33,301 nt of DNA from Symbiodinium natans (lineage: Eukaryota > Sar > Dinophyceae > Suessiales > Symbiodiniaceae). Positions within the stretch are counted from its first letter, which is position 1. Every line of letters begins with the position of its first letter. Both the position numbers and the translations under genes were made by a program. A model generated the notes under the pieces. That model had not been told where the DNA came from and made no database searches. It saw only the letters and a list, made by a program, of their open reading frames with translations. The DNA lies in contig CAJNDS010001129.1 of assembly GCA_905221605.1 (NCBI GenBank), positions 1-33,301 on the forward strand, read 5' to 3'. This document shows positions 11,525 through 21,502 of the stretch, in pieces.

Positions 11525-12237
11525 TGGACCTGAGCCTAAATTTGGGACATGATCTAATTAGATCTGGACCTGAATCTAAATTTGGGATATGGTCTAATTA
11601 GATCTGGGCCTGAGCCTAAATTTGGAATATCGTCTAATTAGGTCTGGACCTGAACCTAAATTTGGAATATGGCCTAATTAGGACTGGGCCTGAATCTAAA
11701 AAATTTGGGGCATGATCTAATTAGGTCTGGGCCTGAACCTAAATTTGGGGCATGGTCTAATTAAATCTGGGCCTGAGCCTAAATTTGGGGTATATTCCAA
11801 ATAGATCTGGACCTGAATCTAAATTTGGGGTATGGTCTAATTAGGTCTGGGCCTGAACCTAAATTTGGAATATCGTCTAATTAGGTCTGGACCTGAATCT
11901 AAATTTGGAATATGATCTAATTAGGACTGGGCCTGAATCTAAAATTTGGGATATGATCTTATTAGGTCTGGGCCTGAACCTAAATTTGGGGCATGGTCTA
12001 ATTAAGTCTGGGCCTGAGCCTAAATTTGGGGCATGTTCCAAATAGGTCTGGGCCTGAATCTAAATTTGGGACATGATCTAATTAGGTCTGGGCCTGAGCC
12101 TAAATTTGGGGCATGATCTAATTAGCCTAAATTTGGGCATGGTCTAATTAGGTCTGGATCTGAGCCTAAATTTGGGACATGGTCTAATTAGGTCTGGGCC
12201 TAAACCTAAATTTGAGATATGGTCGAATTAGGTCTAG
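11525..12237 (+). repeat. 40-bp minisatellite, about 18 copies
   Basis: Unit approximately GCCTGARCCTAAATTTGGGG followed by CATGGTCTAATTAGGTCTGG. Most copies are exactly 40 bp; copies 15-16 (near 12095-12150) are fused by a deletion. Diagnostic variants recur every six copies: CCAAATAG in copies 7 and 13, AGGACTGG in 4 and 10, AATATCG in 3 and 9, and ACCTGAATCT in 2 and 8. Confidence 0.93.
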
Positions 12238-12356
12238 AATTTCTCTCATTTATCTTTTTATCAGAATTCTTTCATTTATCTCTTTGTCAGAATTCTGGCA
12301 TTTATTTCTTTATCAGAATTCTCTCATTTATTTCTGTGCCAGAATTTTCTCATTTA
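12238..12356 (+). repeat. ~26-bp minisatellite, four to five copies
   Basis: Copies of AATTCTCTCATTTATTTCTT followed by TATCAG, starting where the 40-bp array ends. The AGAATT junction recurs at each boundary. Confidence 0.8.
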
Positions 12357-12679
12357 TTTAACCCATACCAATATTCTATTTTCAAATTTTGTTTTCAATA
12401 AAATTGTTTTAGAAAAAATTTTTTCCCTCTCAAAAAATGAACGGCTATTCCGATAAAAGTATACACTTTTAAAAGGGCTTTAACATAAACGCTTATTGTA
12501 TAAACATAAAGGCTATTGTCTATAATATAGACGCTTATTCTTTTTATTGTGGGGCAAATGGAAGGAAGTAAATCTAAATGTTGCTCCTTGACACAGGGAT
12601 GCAAGGGGGGGAAGGGCCCGACACTGCCAATTACTTGTGCAACAAGTTCAGCATGAATGCTGTTTTTCCGTGCACGCAG
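12357..12679. other. AT-rich spacer
   Basis: AT-rich, with two near-repeats of AACATAAACGCTTATTG / AACATAAAGGCTATTG near 12483-12520. A related inverted word (ACAATAAGCTTTTATGTT) occurs near 15450. No convincing gene. Confidence 0.4.
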
Positions 12680-12800
12680 GCTTTCCATGTGCATACTGGC
12701 TCAAGTTGCTTTAAAAGATTGTGGCCGTAGTCTGGCACGGCGTCCGAGCAGAGTAAGAAGGCCAACCCCAAGAAGCAGCACACAGCAACTTTTCTCACAG
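12680..12800 (+). other. Exon-like segment with candidate splice signals
   Basis: A pyrimidine-rich stretch ending GCACGCAG (to 12679) could be a 3' splice acceptor, and CACAG|GTGAGC at 12800/12801 fits a 5' donor. One frame through the 121 bp stays open and gives an arginine-rich peptide (ALKDCGRSLARRPSRVRR). No adjoining exon or homology was recognised, so a spurious signal is quite possible. Confidence 0.15.
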
Positions 12801-12904
12801 GTGAGCAGATATCCTTTCACTCTTTCTGGGACCTCCTGATCCACCTTGCTCTTCTTCTGTGCTATGTCGGTTCAGCTTGTGTTCGGGATGTTTTGCTCGA
12901 AGCT

Positions 12905-13470
12905 GTCAAAACACCAGCTGTATTTGAGTAAACATCCCCCAATAAGCAAAACCTAAGCTTTGTACTAAAAACTTTACCTCAAGCAATCATCCCCCAATGA
13001 GCAAAACCTAAACTCTTTTGAACTGCCACATATTGAATAGCTATAATCAGCCCTCCCCCCCCCCACCTCCCCCTGATAAGCAAGCAGCTTAACTACTTGA
13101 ACTCTGAACTAAACACTGCACCTTAGCTAACACATTGTATTTCCGTTCTCATCCTCCGATAAGCAAACCAGGGCAAACCAGAAATAACTCTGCGCTGATA
13201 ACTTTACCTCAAGCAATCACCCCCCAAACTTTGCACTACGCTGTACCTTAGCTAACACTTTGCAATTTCAGTAATCATCCAAAGAAGCAAGATTTAAACT
13301 CTGTACCAACACTATACCTTAGCTAGCCACATTGCATGTCCCCCCCAAAAAAACAACAAAGCCTGAACTCTGTACTAAAACCGCATGGTATTTCAGTTGT
13401 CATCCCAAGCAAAACCTAAACTCTGCACTAACACCTGCATAGTTACGCACATATCTAATTAAAACACATA
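12905..13470 (+). repeat. Degenerate tandem repeats of 55-80 bp
   Basis: About eight diverged copies built on 'CATCCCCCAATAAGCAAAAC', 'CTAAACTCTGTACTAA' and 'CTTTACCTCAAGCAATCAT / ACCTTAGCTAACAC'. Lengths vary and identity between copies is only moderate, so the array is old. A short AT microsatellite follows at about 13485-13501. Confidence 0.7.
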
Positions 13471-13589
13471 CGCCCACAAAGATGATATATATATATATAT
13501 ACACGTATTGTTTGAAGTGGAACGCTGTGGGAATGGTCCTTTGATGAACACTCAATTGCAGCTCCTTAGTTGTTGTTTACTAATCTGGT

Positions 13590-13880
13590 TCCACGGCCTA
13601 GGTTGGGCGCAATATTGAAAACATTGCAAAAACTCAATATTTCAATATTGGGCTGGATCCAAGATCCAAGATTTCACAATTTTTTCGGAGGCCATCTTGG
13701 ATCCAGGGCGCAGGCTGGAACCAACCTTGGAATATTGAAAGGGTTTCAATACTTCAATATTGGGGGGAGTGTCCTGGCTGGATCCAAGATTGTTTTGCGA
13801 AATCTTTGGACGTCGGACCTTGGATCCAGCCCAATATTGAAAGGGCTTCAAGACTGCAACATTGGGGGAAGCGGGGCGGC
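13590..13880. repeat. Dispersed repeat with CAATATTG and GGATCCAAGAT modules
   Basis: TTCAATATTGGGCTGGATCC and CAATATTGAAA words occur in both orientations: near 13605-13675, 13725-13795 and 13825-13870. An inverted copy lies at about 15667-15714. Short frames on both strands arise from the same repeats and look non-coding. Consistent with a short dispersed family or foldback element. Confidence 0.65.
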
Positions 13881-14229
13881 CACAACCAGGGACCAAGAGT
13901 CCACATTCTTTTGGAAAGCGGTCTTGTCTGTTTCGATGTTTTAACATCGACCATCACGATCCAACAAAAAACGAGAAAGCAACGCAACAAACTCATTCTA
14001 ACAAACAGGCTCCCGCAGCCTCCTCTGTTGTGAAATTTAAGGCTTCGCGTTTAGAGGTGTTTATATAAAAAATATAGAAAGGTGTGTGTGTGTGTGTATT
14101 TATTGTGAGTTTTTGATTTTCGTTCATGTATTTATTCACTTGTGTTTGGAGTTGAAGTTTTGGATCGACTATGTCGATGAAAGGGCTTATTATATACAGG
14201 GGTCTGACTTAGGTTCAAGGTTTCGGGTT
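13881..14229. other. Spacer without recognised gene
   Basis: Mixed-composition sequence with a short GT run near 14080-14096. Frames are short and overlap on both strands. Confidence 0.4.
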
Positions 14230-14375
14230 CAAGGTGATGTTTAGGCGCTCATGTTTAGGGATTAGGTCTAGGGTTCCGAGTCCATGGTTTTGGATTGAGG
14301 GCTGAGAGTTTAGGGTTTTAGGGCTTAGGGCATGGGATTCAGGGTTTAGGGTTTGGTGTTTCAGGGGCAGGGGAG
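14230..14375 (+). repeat. Degenerate telomere-like tract
   Basis: Variants of TTTAGGG (GTTTAGGGTTTTAGGGCTTAGGG, TTCAGGGTTTAGGGTTTGG) in the G-rich orientation. Interstitial, because complex sequence continues on both sides. Confidence 0.7.
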
Positions 14376-14376
14376 T

Positions 14377-14565
14377 TAACCCGATTTAACTCGAGTTAAG
14401 TCTCAGAGCCAACCCGAGTTAACTCGAGTTAATTGTCAGACCCAACCCGAGTTAACTCGAGCTAACTCTCAGATCCAACTCGAGTTAACTCGAGTTAACT
14501 CCCCAAGACCTCTTATTTTCCTTGTAACTCGCAGAGCCAACCCGAGTTAACTCGAGTTAACTCAC
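14377..14565. repeat. Cluster of GAGTTAACTC palindromic repeats
   Basis: About five copies of a ~43-bp unit containing CCGAGTTAACTCGAGTTAAC. GAGTTAACTC equals its own reverse complement, and two adjacent copies form a 20-bp palindrome. Copies are separated by TCTCAGAGCCAAC-type spacers; the last is displaced by ~45 bp of other sequence near 14505-14540. Confidence 0.8.
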
Positions 14566-15097
14566 CTAAAAGCATCTCGGCTCCGAACCATACTCCTGAA
14601 ACCAGACAGACCCTCAACCCCGAAATCATGAATCCTGAGCACCCGAAATTCTGTACCCGTAACGCCCCCAAGCCCCCCCCAAAAAAACCCCAACCCAAAC
14701 TGCACCCAAAGATGCAGACCCTAAACACCCGCAGTCCCAAAACCCCAAAACTTCACCATGACCCCTGAGTATTTTTTCTTTGATATATCTAGGAAAGGTT
14801 TAATTAGGGTCTGGCGTTTGAGGTTTATGGTTTGTTGCTTGGGGTTTAATTATCAACCCGAAGCAATAACCCCACTTTAGACCCTAAACCCCAAACCACC
14901 GTTGAACTCTACATCTCCATCCGTAAGCCCAAGAGACCACAACCCCCTGAACCCTCAACAAAAACAACCAACCCTGGTCAAAACTGTATACATCCCTCAA
15001 CCCCAAACCTCAACCCCTATAACCTTGAAGCCCAAGCCGCCAGCCTCGGCCCCGCCCCAAACCCTATTGCCCAAGCCACGCCCGTAACGACAGCGCG
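14566..15097. other. C-rich spacer with degenerate telomere-like words
   Basis: Many CCCCAAAC, ACCCTAAA and CCCAAG words. It shifts from G-rich (GGGTTTAATTAGGG, 14800-14850) to C-rich orientation near 14860. Frames on both strands are low-complexity (Pro/Lys-rich) and not convincing genes. Confidence 0.45.
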
Positions 15098-15285
15098 AAT
15101 GCAGTAGCATTTTGATATGAATATATACACGATGGCTGCGCGAACAGAATGAGATCCACGCGCGCACGCAGAAAAGCAGCAGTTGAGTCACAAGACCACG
15201 ACGGACAGCCGAGGTTGTCTCGCCGGCGGAATCTTTGCGTATAATAAAATATCTGTATGCGCGCGCAGCAAGTTTTGGTTCCTAT
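15098..15285 (-). repeat. Inverted copy of the CATGGATCTCATTCTG module family
   Basis: Reverse complement of the modules seen at 15953-16180: AGGAACCAAAACTTGCTGCG, GATTCCGCCGGCGAGACAAC, CAACTGCTGC and GATCTCATTCTGTTCGCGCA. This is the only copy of the family in this orientation within the window. Confidence 0.75.
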
Positions 15286-15666
15286 ATTACTATTGTTTTT
15301 AGCCTTTGCTTTTGCAATCGTTGTCTTGCTATGCCCTGACCCTTCAATAGACGCTTATATCAGCTTTAAGCACCGCTTACAAGAGACTTTTGTGAGTGTA
15401 ACAGGCGGTTAGCATAAGGGCCTGTTGTTTTAACAAGCGTAGTTTTTAACACAATAAGCTTTTATGTTAGAGGCAACAAGCGCTTACATTTTAGCTATAT
15501 ATATATAAACTAATTTTTTCGTAGTCGGTCCTTCTTTTCCCTCGTCCTCTCTTCTTTCCAGAGGTCCTGAATATTTGTATGTTTGCAAACCTCCTCATCT
15601 CCCTAAACTCTCACTTGACCAGAGCAGGGGCTTTTTGTATCACCTTGAAACACTTTCTGTGGAATA
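15286..15666. other. Spacer
   Basis: Repeated CGCTTA/TAAGCG words (15345-15495), a short TATATA run near 15499-15508, then CT-rich sequence. No gene recognised. Confidence 0.4.
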
Positions 15667-15714
15667 TTGGATCTTGGATCTTGGACCCAGCCCAATATTG
15701 AAATACTGAGTTTT
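15667..15714 (-). repeat. Inverted copy of the CAATATTG/GGATCCAAGAT repeat
   Basis: Reads TTGGATCTTGGACCCAGCCC then AATATTGAAATACTGAGTTTTT. This is the reverse complement of 13628-13675 with only a few differences. Confidence 0.75.
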
Positions 15715-15952
15715 TCCCACACATAAATATTGCGGGGCCAGATAAGCATAAACCCTGGTACAGAGTTTGGTTTTGCTTAGTGGGGGGAAGGGGGCGGGGG
15801 GGGTGATTATTGAAATACAATGTGTGTTACCTCAGGTACAGTGTTTAGTGCAGAGTTTAGTTGCCCCAAAAATCTCCAAAAATCTGAGGGAGCAGGGCTT
15901 GGGCTCACCAGATTACAAACCCCAAGCGTATTCTCTGTTGGGGAGCTATAGG

Positions 15953-16870
15953 AACCAAAACTTGCTACGCGCGCATACACACACACACACACACATCTTT
16001 TAGCACGCAAAGATTCCGCCGGCGTGACAACCTCGGCTGTCCGTCGCGGTCTTGTGGCTCAACTGCTGCGTTTGATGCGAGCACACATGGATCTCATTCT
16101 GTTCGCATAAATATCGTGTGTATTTTCAATATATTCATATCAAGATACTGCTGCATGCGCTGTTGCGCTCTCCGTGCCGCGTGCTGCGTCCGGCGCGACA
16201 CACTCCGGTGCGACACACACGGAAAGGCTCGCGACAAGATCGTGCACGAATGCTGTTACGCGGGCACACATGGGTGTCTCGCCGTTCGCACGGATCTGCT
16301 CTTGCACTAGACAGCCGCGTCTTACACGACCACACAGACATCAGGTGTTGGGTAGGCATATATATTTTTGCGGCAAGAAAGCGGTTGCAAAAGCAAGGGC
16401 TAAAAACTATAGGAGCCAATATCTTTTGGCACGCGAAAGATTCCGCCGGCGAGACAATCTCGGCTGTCCGTCTCGGTCTTGTGACTCAACTGCTGCGTTT
16501 GATGCGAGCACACATAGATCTCATTCTGTTCGCGTCGTGTGTATTTACAATATATTCATATCGACATACTGCTGCTTCGCTGTTGCGCTCTCCCTGCCGC
16601 GTGCTGCGTCCTGCGCGACACACGGAAAGGTTCGCAAAAAGATCGTGCACGAATGCAGCTGCGCGGGCACACATGAGCGTCTCGCCGTTCACGCAGATCT
16701 GTTCTTGCGCTAAATAGCTGCGTGGTATACGACCACACAGACAGCAGCTGTTGGGTAGGCATACCTTTACGGCAAGACAGCGGTTGCAAAAGCAAGGGCC
16801 AAAAACTGTAGGAACCAAAACTTGCTTCGTACATACACACGGCCAGCCCACATGGATCTCATTCTGCTTG
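15953..16870 (+). repeat. Composite module repeat, long-form units
   Basis: Two long units (starting about 15953 and 16410) and the start of a third (about 16812). Module order: GGAACCAAAACTTGC; GATTCCGCCGGCGAGACAA...CTCGGCTGTCCGTC; CATGGATCTCATTCTG; CTGTTGCGCTCTCCGTGCCG; a ~170-bp insert including GATCGTGCACGAATGC; then GCGGTTGCAAAAGCAAGGGC. A CA microsatellite lies at about 15975-15994. Frames up to ~200 codons span the units on both strands, but their translations simply follow the repeats. Confidence 0.8.
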
Positions 16871-17234
16871 CGCAGACATGTTACAATAGTGGGCCCCCCC
16901 CCCCTTGCAAGTACAGTTACAAATCCGTTACAACGTCCTTAAGGTCAGTTACACGTCTGCTAAGTAAGCCCTAAACATACAAGTCTGGATAAGCGAGATA
17001 CAGAGTTTTATATGAAAGGAGATAGGAAAAGATAGCAGACATAGCCAAACTATCTTGTTTGGTCCTGCTTTTTTTTTTGGTTGGGGGGGGGGGGAATTAT
17101 TTGCGGGACGGGATTTGCGAAATTTGCACAGACAGCAACCGTGAGCAAGAGCCGCTCGACGCATTTCTCTCGGCCGCTGCCATATTCGAAATGCGTATAT
17201 AGCATGGAACACAGACTGATTTACTTTATGGGCG
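16871..17234. other. Spacer with homopolymer tracts
   Basis: Contains a C10-12 run near 16895, and T9 followed by a G-rich run near 17070-17095. I see no convincing gene. Confidence 0.4.
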
Positions 17235-17464
17235 GATGAATATAGGGTTTGTACTTTGCAAGCGCGTCTTTGCTTTTTGAATTGTAGCAATCCATGCCGA
17301 CATGTAGCTTTGATGCAGCTTCCTGGTTTAAGTTTTCCTTAGCTGGTTTGATGAATATAGGGTTTGTACTTTGCAAGCGCGTCTTTGCTTTTTGAATTGT
17401 AGCAATCCATGCCGACATGTAGCTTTGATGCAGCTTCCTGGTTTAAGTTTTCCTTAGCTGGTTT
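17235..17464 (+). repeat. Perfect 115-bp tandem duplication
   Basis: 17235-17349 and 17350-17464 are identical by eye, each beginning GATGAATATAGGGTTTGTAC and ending TTCCTTAGCTGGTTT. Lack of divergence suggests a very recent duplication or an assembly artefact. Confidence 0.92.
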
Positions 17465-18524
17465 GCCGATGTACTACCCTAAATCCTAAATACCCTGAAA
17501 CCTTGAAGACGCTAGTTTTTTCGGCGAGGGCGAAAACTCGCTTGCAGTGTGTTTCGCTAGCTCAGCGGGGAAACTCGCTTAGACCCCAAACCCGAAAACC
17601 CGGGGAACCCTAAACCTTGGAGATGCTCTTTTTTTATTGAGGGCAGGCGTGCGGGCAGCTGTGTGGCCACAGACATGATGTGGCGCCAAAAAACGTGTGG
17701 ATACGTATGTGTCCGCGCACTTTCGATCCCAAAACCATGTGGGCGCATGTGTGACCGCGTGTTTATCCCAGCAAAGACATGTGGACGCGTGTGTGTCCGC
17801 TTGTGTCCGCTTGTGTGTCCGCTGGTGTCTTGAGGCGTGGGCACGCAGGTATCCGCAGCTTCCTCCAGAAAACAATAGTGGGCGCACATGTGTCCGCAGC
17901 TTCCGCCAGAAAAAACAATAGTGGGCGTACATGTGTCCGCAAGCATACCTGTTTCACGTACCTGTGCGCAGAAGGGTCCGTCATGCGTCGTTTGAAACCA
18001 TTTCTAAAGAAACTCGCTGGGTGCCTGTAGCGAGGAAACTCGCCGAAGGTATACCGGTAGCCGGGAAGCTCGCCTGCCTAAGACCCTCAGACTTGCATCC
18101 TTGTGCTTCTGTCTCTTTAGTTGAACTGAGTGGTGCCGGGAATGTTCTGAACTGTTGGGGCTTTGTATCGCCCAGCTCGTGCCCCTCAAAGTTTGTGTTG
18201 CCTCATCGTGGTTGTGCAACCATGAATTGTCCGAACTTGCAGGAACACTTAAACTCAAATCTAATGCCAACAAACCCTTCGAAATATAATATTAACTCGC
18301 TCCAAACTCCTAAATGCGCCTTGGGGGGCTAATGTCAGCTCCTTGCCAAAATCTAAAAATGTCATAATTAGTGCAAAAAGATAGAAAAAGATACGGAACT
18401 TGCAAGTCTACTTGCTAAGTTGCCTATGTCGGACTCACGCTAAGTACTTGTAAGTCTGCTATGTCCATACGCAACTCACGCTAACTATCGCTAACTACTT
18501 GTAAGTGGGGGGCCCTCTCTCGTA
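17465..18524. repeat. Region of short degenerate repeats
   Basis: Telomere-like words (ACCCTAAATCCTAAATACCC, 17470-17500); repeated AAACTCGC words (17530-17580, 18010-18080); and a ~46-bp repeat around GTGGGCGCACATGTGTCCGC with CCAGAAAACAATA between about 17860 and 17945. Frames on both strands (His/Arg/Cys-rich) follow the GTGTCCGC repetition and are not convincing genes. Later parts show no clear structure. Confidence 0.5.
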
Positions 18525-18809
18525 GTGCGTGCCGTGTGCTGCGAATCACACACGCATATCTTTTTTTTCGGCAGCACACATGGATCTCATTCTGCTTGCA
18601 CAGGCACGTGAGTGCGCTCAAACTGCCTGGCGCTGTTTTCCTTCCTCGGTGGACTCCCCGAACACTACTTTTCAATTGCCCAGGTGCAAAAAGTCATAGT
18701 AGTTTGGCGCGCGCACGTCCCTTACCTTTTCGCGAAGCCGTACACAAAATCTAGTCACCGACCTTCTCCCTTACCAGATTGCAAGCCCCAAGCGCACCCG
18801 CAGTTGGGG
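18525..18809 (+). repeat. ~285-bp module, first copy
   Basis: Begins with a TGCGTGCCGTGYGCTGCGAA-type block, then CATGGATCTCATTCTGCTTGC, GCGCTCAAACTGCCTGGCGC, CAAAATCTAGTCACCGA and an AGATTGCAAGCCCCAAGCGC tail. Recurs at 20300-20586 with scattered substitutions. A related tail occurs alone near 15909-15941. Confidence 0.8.
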
Positions 18810-19197
18810 AAATATGTTGTAACTGATGACTGTTGCACCATGACGACAGCTTTGGCTGCAAAGTCGGACTACGCTGGGTTTCAAAATCAGAGCACGCACG
18901 AGCAGCAGAGAAACAGCACGGAGATGTGAAAAAGGATTGGGAGGGGGGTCGGAAAACGTTCAAACAAACAGGTGCGACAACATTGTTGCGTTCTCTGTGC
19001 CGCGTACTGCGTACGGCGCGACACACGGGAAGGTTCGTGCACGAATGATGTTAAGGCACACATGGGTGTCTCGCCGTTCGCATGGATCTGTCCTCGCGCT
19101 AAACAGCCGCGTCGTACACGACCACATAGACATCAGGTGTTGGCAAGGCATATTGTTATGGCAAGAAATCGGTTGCAAAAGCAAGGGCTACAAACTA
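18810..19197. repeat. Spacer then partial composite unit
   Basis: About 170 bp of apparently unique sequence is followed from ~18982 by the TTGCGTTCTCTGTGCCGCGT, GACACACGG, GTGTCTCGCCGTTCGCATGG and GGTTGCAAAAGCAAGGGC modules of the 15953-16870 family. Confidence 0.6.
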
Positions 19198-20299
19198 TAC
19201 GAACCCGAGCTTGCTACGCGAGCATACACACATATCTTCTGTCTTTTGGCACGCAAAAGATTCCGCCGGCGAGACAATCTCGGCTGTCCGTCGCAATCTC
19301 GTGACTCAACTGATGCGTTTTATGCGAACACACATGGATCTCATTCTGTTCGCACAAGCATCGTGCGTATGTACAATATATCCATACCAACATACTGCTG
19401 CTTCGCTGTTGCGCTCTCCGTGCCGCGCGCTGCGTAGTTGGCTGGCCATATTTTTGCGGCAACAAAGCGGCTGCAAAAGCAAGGGCTAAAATCTATAGGA
19501 ACCAAACCTTGCTACGCGAGCATGCACACATATCTCTTGGCACGCAGAAGATTCCGCCGGCGAAACAATCTCGGCTGTCCGTCGCAGTCTTGTGAGACAA
19601 CTGATGCGTTTCATGCTAGCACACATGGATCTCATTCTGTTCGCACAAACATCGTATATATTTACAATATATCCGTATCAACATACTGCTGCTTCGCTGT
19701 TGCGCTCTCCGTGCCGCGTGCTGCGTTGGCTGGGCATATTTTTACGGCAACAAAGCGGTTGCAAAAGCAAGGGCTAAAACCTATAGGAACCAAACCTTGC
19801 AACGCGAGCATACACACATATATACAGCCAGCCCACATGGATCTCATTCTGCTTGCACAGACATGTTAGTGCGCGCCGTGCGCTGCGAACGCACACACGC
19901 GTATCTTTTTTTTCGGCAGCACACATGGATCTCATTCTGCTAGCATACACACATATCTTCTGTCTTTTGGCACGCAAAAGACTCCGCCGGCGAGACAATC
20001 TCGGCTGTCCGTCGCAGTCTCGTGACTCAACTGATGCGTTTGATACGAGCACACATGGATCTCATTCTGTTCGCACAAGCATCGTGTGTATTTACAATAT
20101 ATCCGTATCAACATACTGTTGCTTCGCTGTTGTGCTCTCCGTGCCGCGTGCTGCGTTGGCTGGGCATATTTTTACGGCAACAAAGCGGTTGCAAAAGCAA
20201 GGGCTAAAAACCTATAGGAACCAAACCTTGCAACGCGAGCATACACACATATATACAGCCAGCCCACATGGATCTCATTCTGCTTGCGCAGACATGTTA
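19198..20299 (+). repeat. Composite module repeat, short-form units
   Basis: Units starting at about 19198, 19498, 19788 and 20215, each opening with GAACC[AC]RARCTTGC and an ACACACATAT segment. They lack the ~170-bp insert of the long form, so unit spacing drops to about 290-300 bp where intact. At 19936 a CATTCTGCT block jumps directly to AGCATACACACATATC, a visible recombination junction. Confidence 0.82.
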
Positions 20300-20586
20300 A
20301 TGCGTGCCGTGCGCTGCGAACGCACACACGCGTATCTTTTTTTCGGCAGCACACATGGATCTCATTCTGCTTGCACAGGCATGTTAGTGCGCTCAAACTG
20401 CCTGGCGCTGTTTTCCTTCCTCGGTGGACTCCCCGAAGACTACTTTTTAATTGCCTAGGTGCAAAAAGTTACAGTAGTTCCGCGCGCGCACACGTCCCTG
20501 ACCTTTCCGCGACGCCGCGCACAAAATCTAGTCACCGATCTTCTCCCTTACCAGATTGCAAACCCCAAGCGTACCCGCTGTTGGGG
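20300..20586 (+). repeat. ~285-bp module, second copy
   Basis: Counterpart of 18525-18809, including the shared CTTCCTCGGTGGACTCCCCG segment and the CCAGATTGCAAACCCCAAGC tail. It is the last recognisable member of the module family; the AT-rich domain starts immediately after. Confidence 0.8.
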
Positions 20587-20619
20587 AATTTATCATTAAA
20601 AGATCGATATCATTTATAG

Positions 20620-20740
20620 AATTATATTATAAGTGCGCGATAATAGTATAATTAAAGGCCCCGTTCTTCGTTCACTTAGTTCGCGCTTATTATAATATAG
20701 TTCGTGCTTCCATTACAACTATATTATAAGCACGTACACG
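20620..20740. repeat. AT-rich inverted repeats
   Basis: CGCGCTTATTATAATATAGTT (20682-20702) pairs with AACTATATTATAAGCACG (20717-20734), with a three-base bulge and a 14-bp loop. A related arm, ATTATATTATAAGTGCGCG, lies just upstream near 20621. Marks the entry into the AT-rich domain. Confidence 0.6.
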
Positions 20741-21502
20741 TGAAGAGAACACCATAAACACTATTAATAGTATTATCAGGGAGTTTACGGACGCATGAAT
20801 ACTATTAATAGGGGCTTATGGGTGAACGAAACATGAACGGCCAAGTGCTCAGGGTCTTATTGTTAGGCCGTTGGCTTCCTCGTAATCAAGGATGACTCAA
20901 TTTCTGAGAGACGAGGGTAGTGACAGTGAGGAAGTCATTACACCGCTCATGTTGGACGGAACTTACCTGTCAAGGAATTTTGCTACCTTAGGACCTTTCT
21001 TAACCTTACAGCCGCCGTGTGTACTTCGTTCATATTATTTTGGTGGATTTCGTGCATTCGTTTCTCTTCGTTTCACTTCTTTACACATCCCCAATATAAT
21101 ATTCTCTTCGTATTTATCTTGTCTTTTCTCTTATTTCATTCTCTTCTCTCGTTTACCCCGCGAATGAATAATAGACAGAGCGCGGGGTGTACGAAGAGAA
21201 TGGAGAAAAGAGTGTTACGTTCATAATATTATTCGCGCTTCACGAAGTTCATTGCAATAATGTTATTCTCTGGTTTCGTTCGTTCTTTCACTAATTTACT
21301 TCGTTCGCCAGTTCATGCATTAAATCACGCGCTTACTTCGTGCACTTGTATTATAATGCAGTGAACTTACTCTCTTCGTAGTTCTATTATTGGTTTCACA
21401 AGCTCATGATCCAGGGTTTTATAGGGGTTATGGTTGTTCTTCACGAATCATCTGTGCTGGAACTATATGGTCTAGAGATTCATCCTATTGTTCACGGGTG
21501 AC
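20741..21502. other. AT-rich intergenic sequence
   Basis: CTTCGT/TTCGTTC words are frequent. A 91-codon frame from 20892 begins with an acidic stretch (DEGSDSEEVITPLMLDG), but the rest looks like translated AT-rich repeats and no domain was recognised. A weak coding possibility is not excluded. Confidence 0.3.

Noticed and set aside
12690-12735. CTGGCTCAAG resembling the 3' end of a spliced leader
   Set aside because: Only ten bases match, the TTTT preceding it is absent and there is no gene start nearby.
16118-20458. Frames of up to ~200 codons on both strands with repeated 'HGSHSVRT' and 'RHTAASLLRSPCRVLR' segments
   Set aside because: Each repeated peptide maps to a DNA module, and opposite strands are open at the same place; no codon bias or domain supports coding.
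20892-21167. 91-codon plus-strand frame starting MTQFLRDEGSDSEEV
   Set aside because: The first 30 residues look plausible but the rest resembles translated AT-rich DNA; no family recognised, so not called as a gene.
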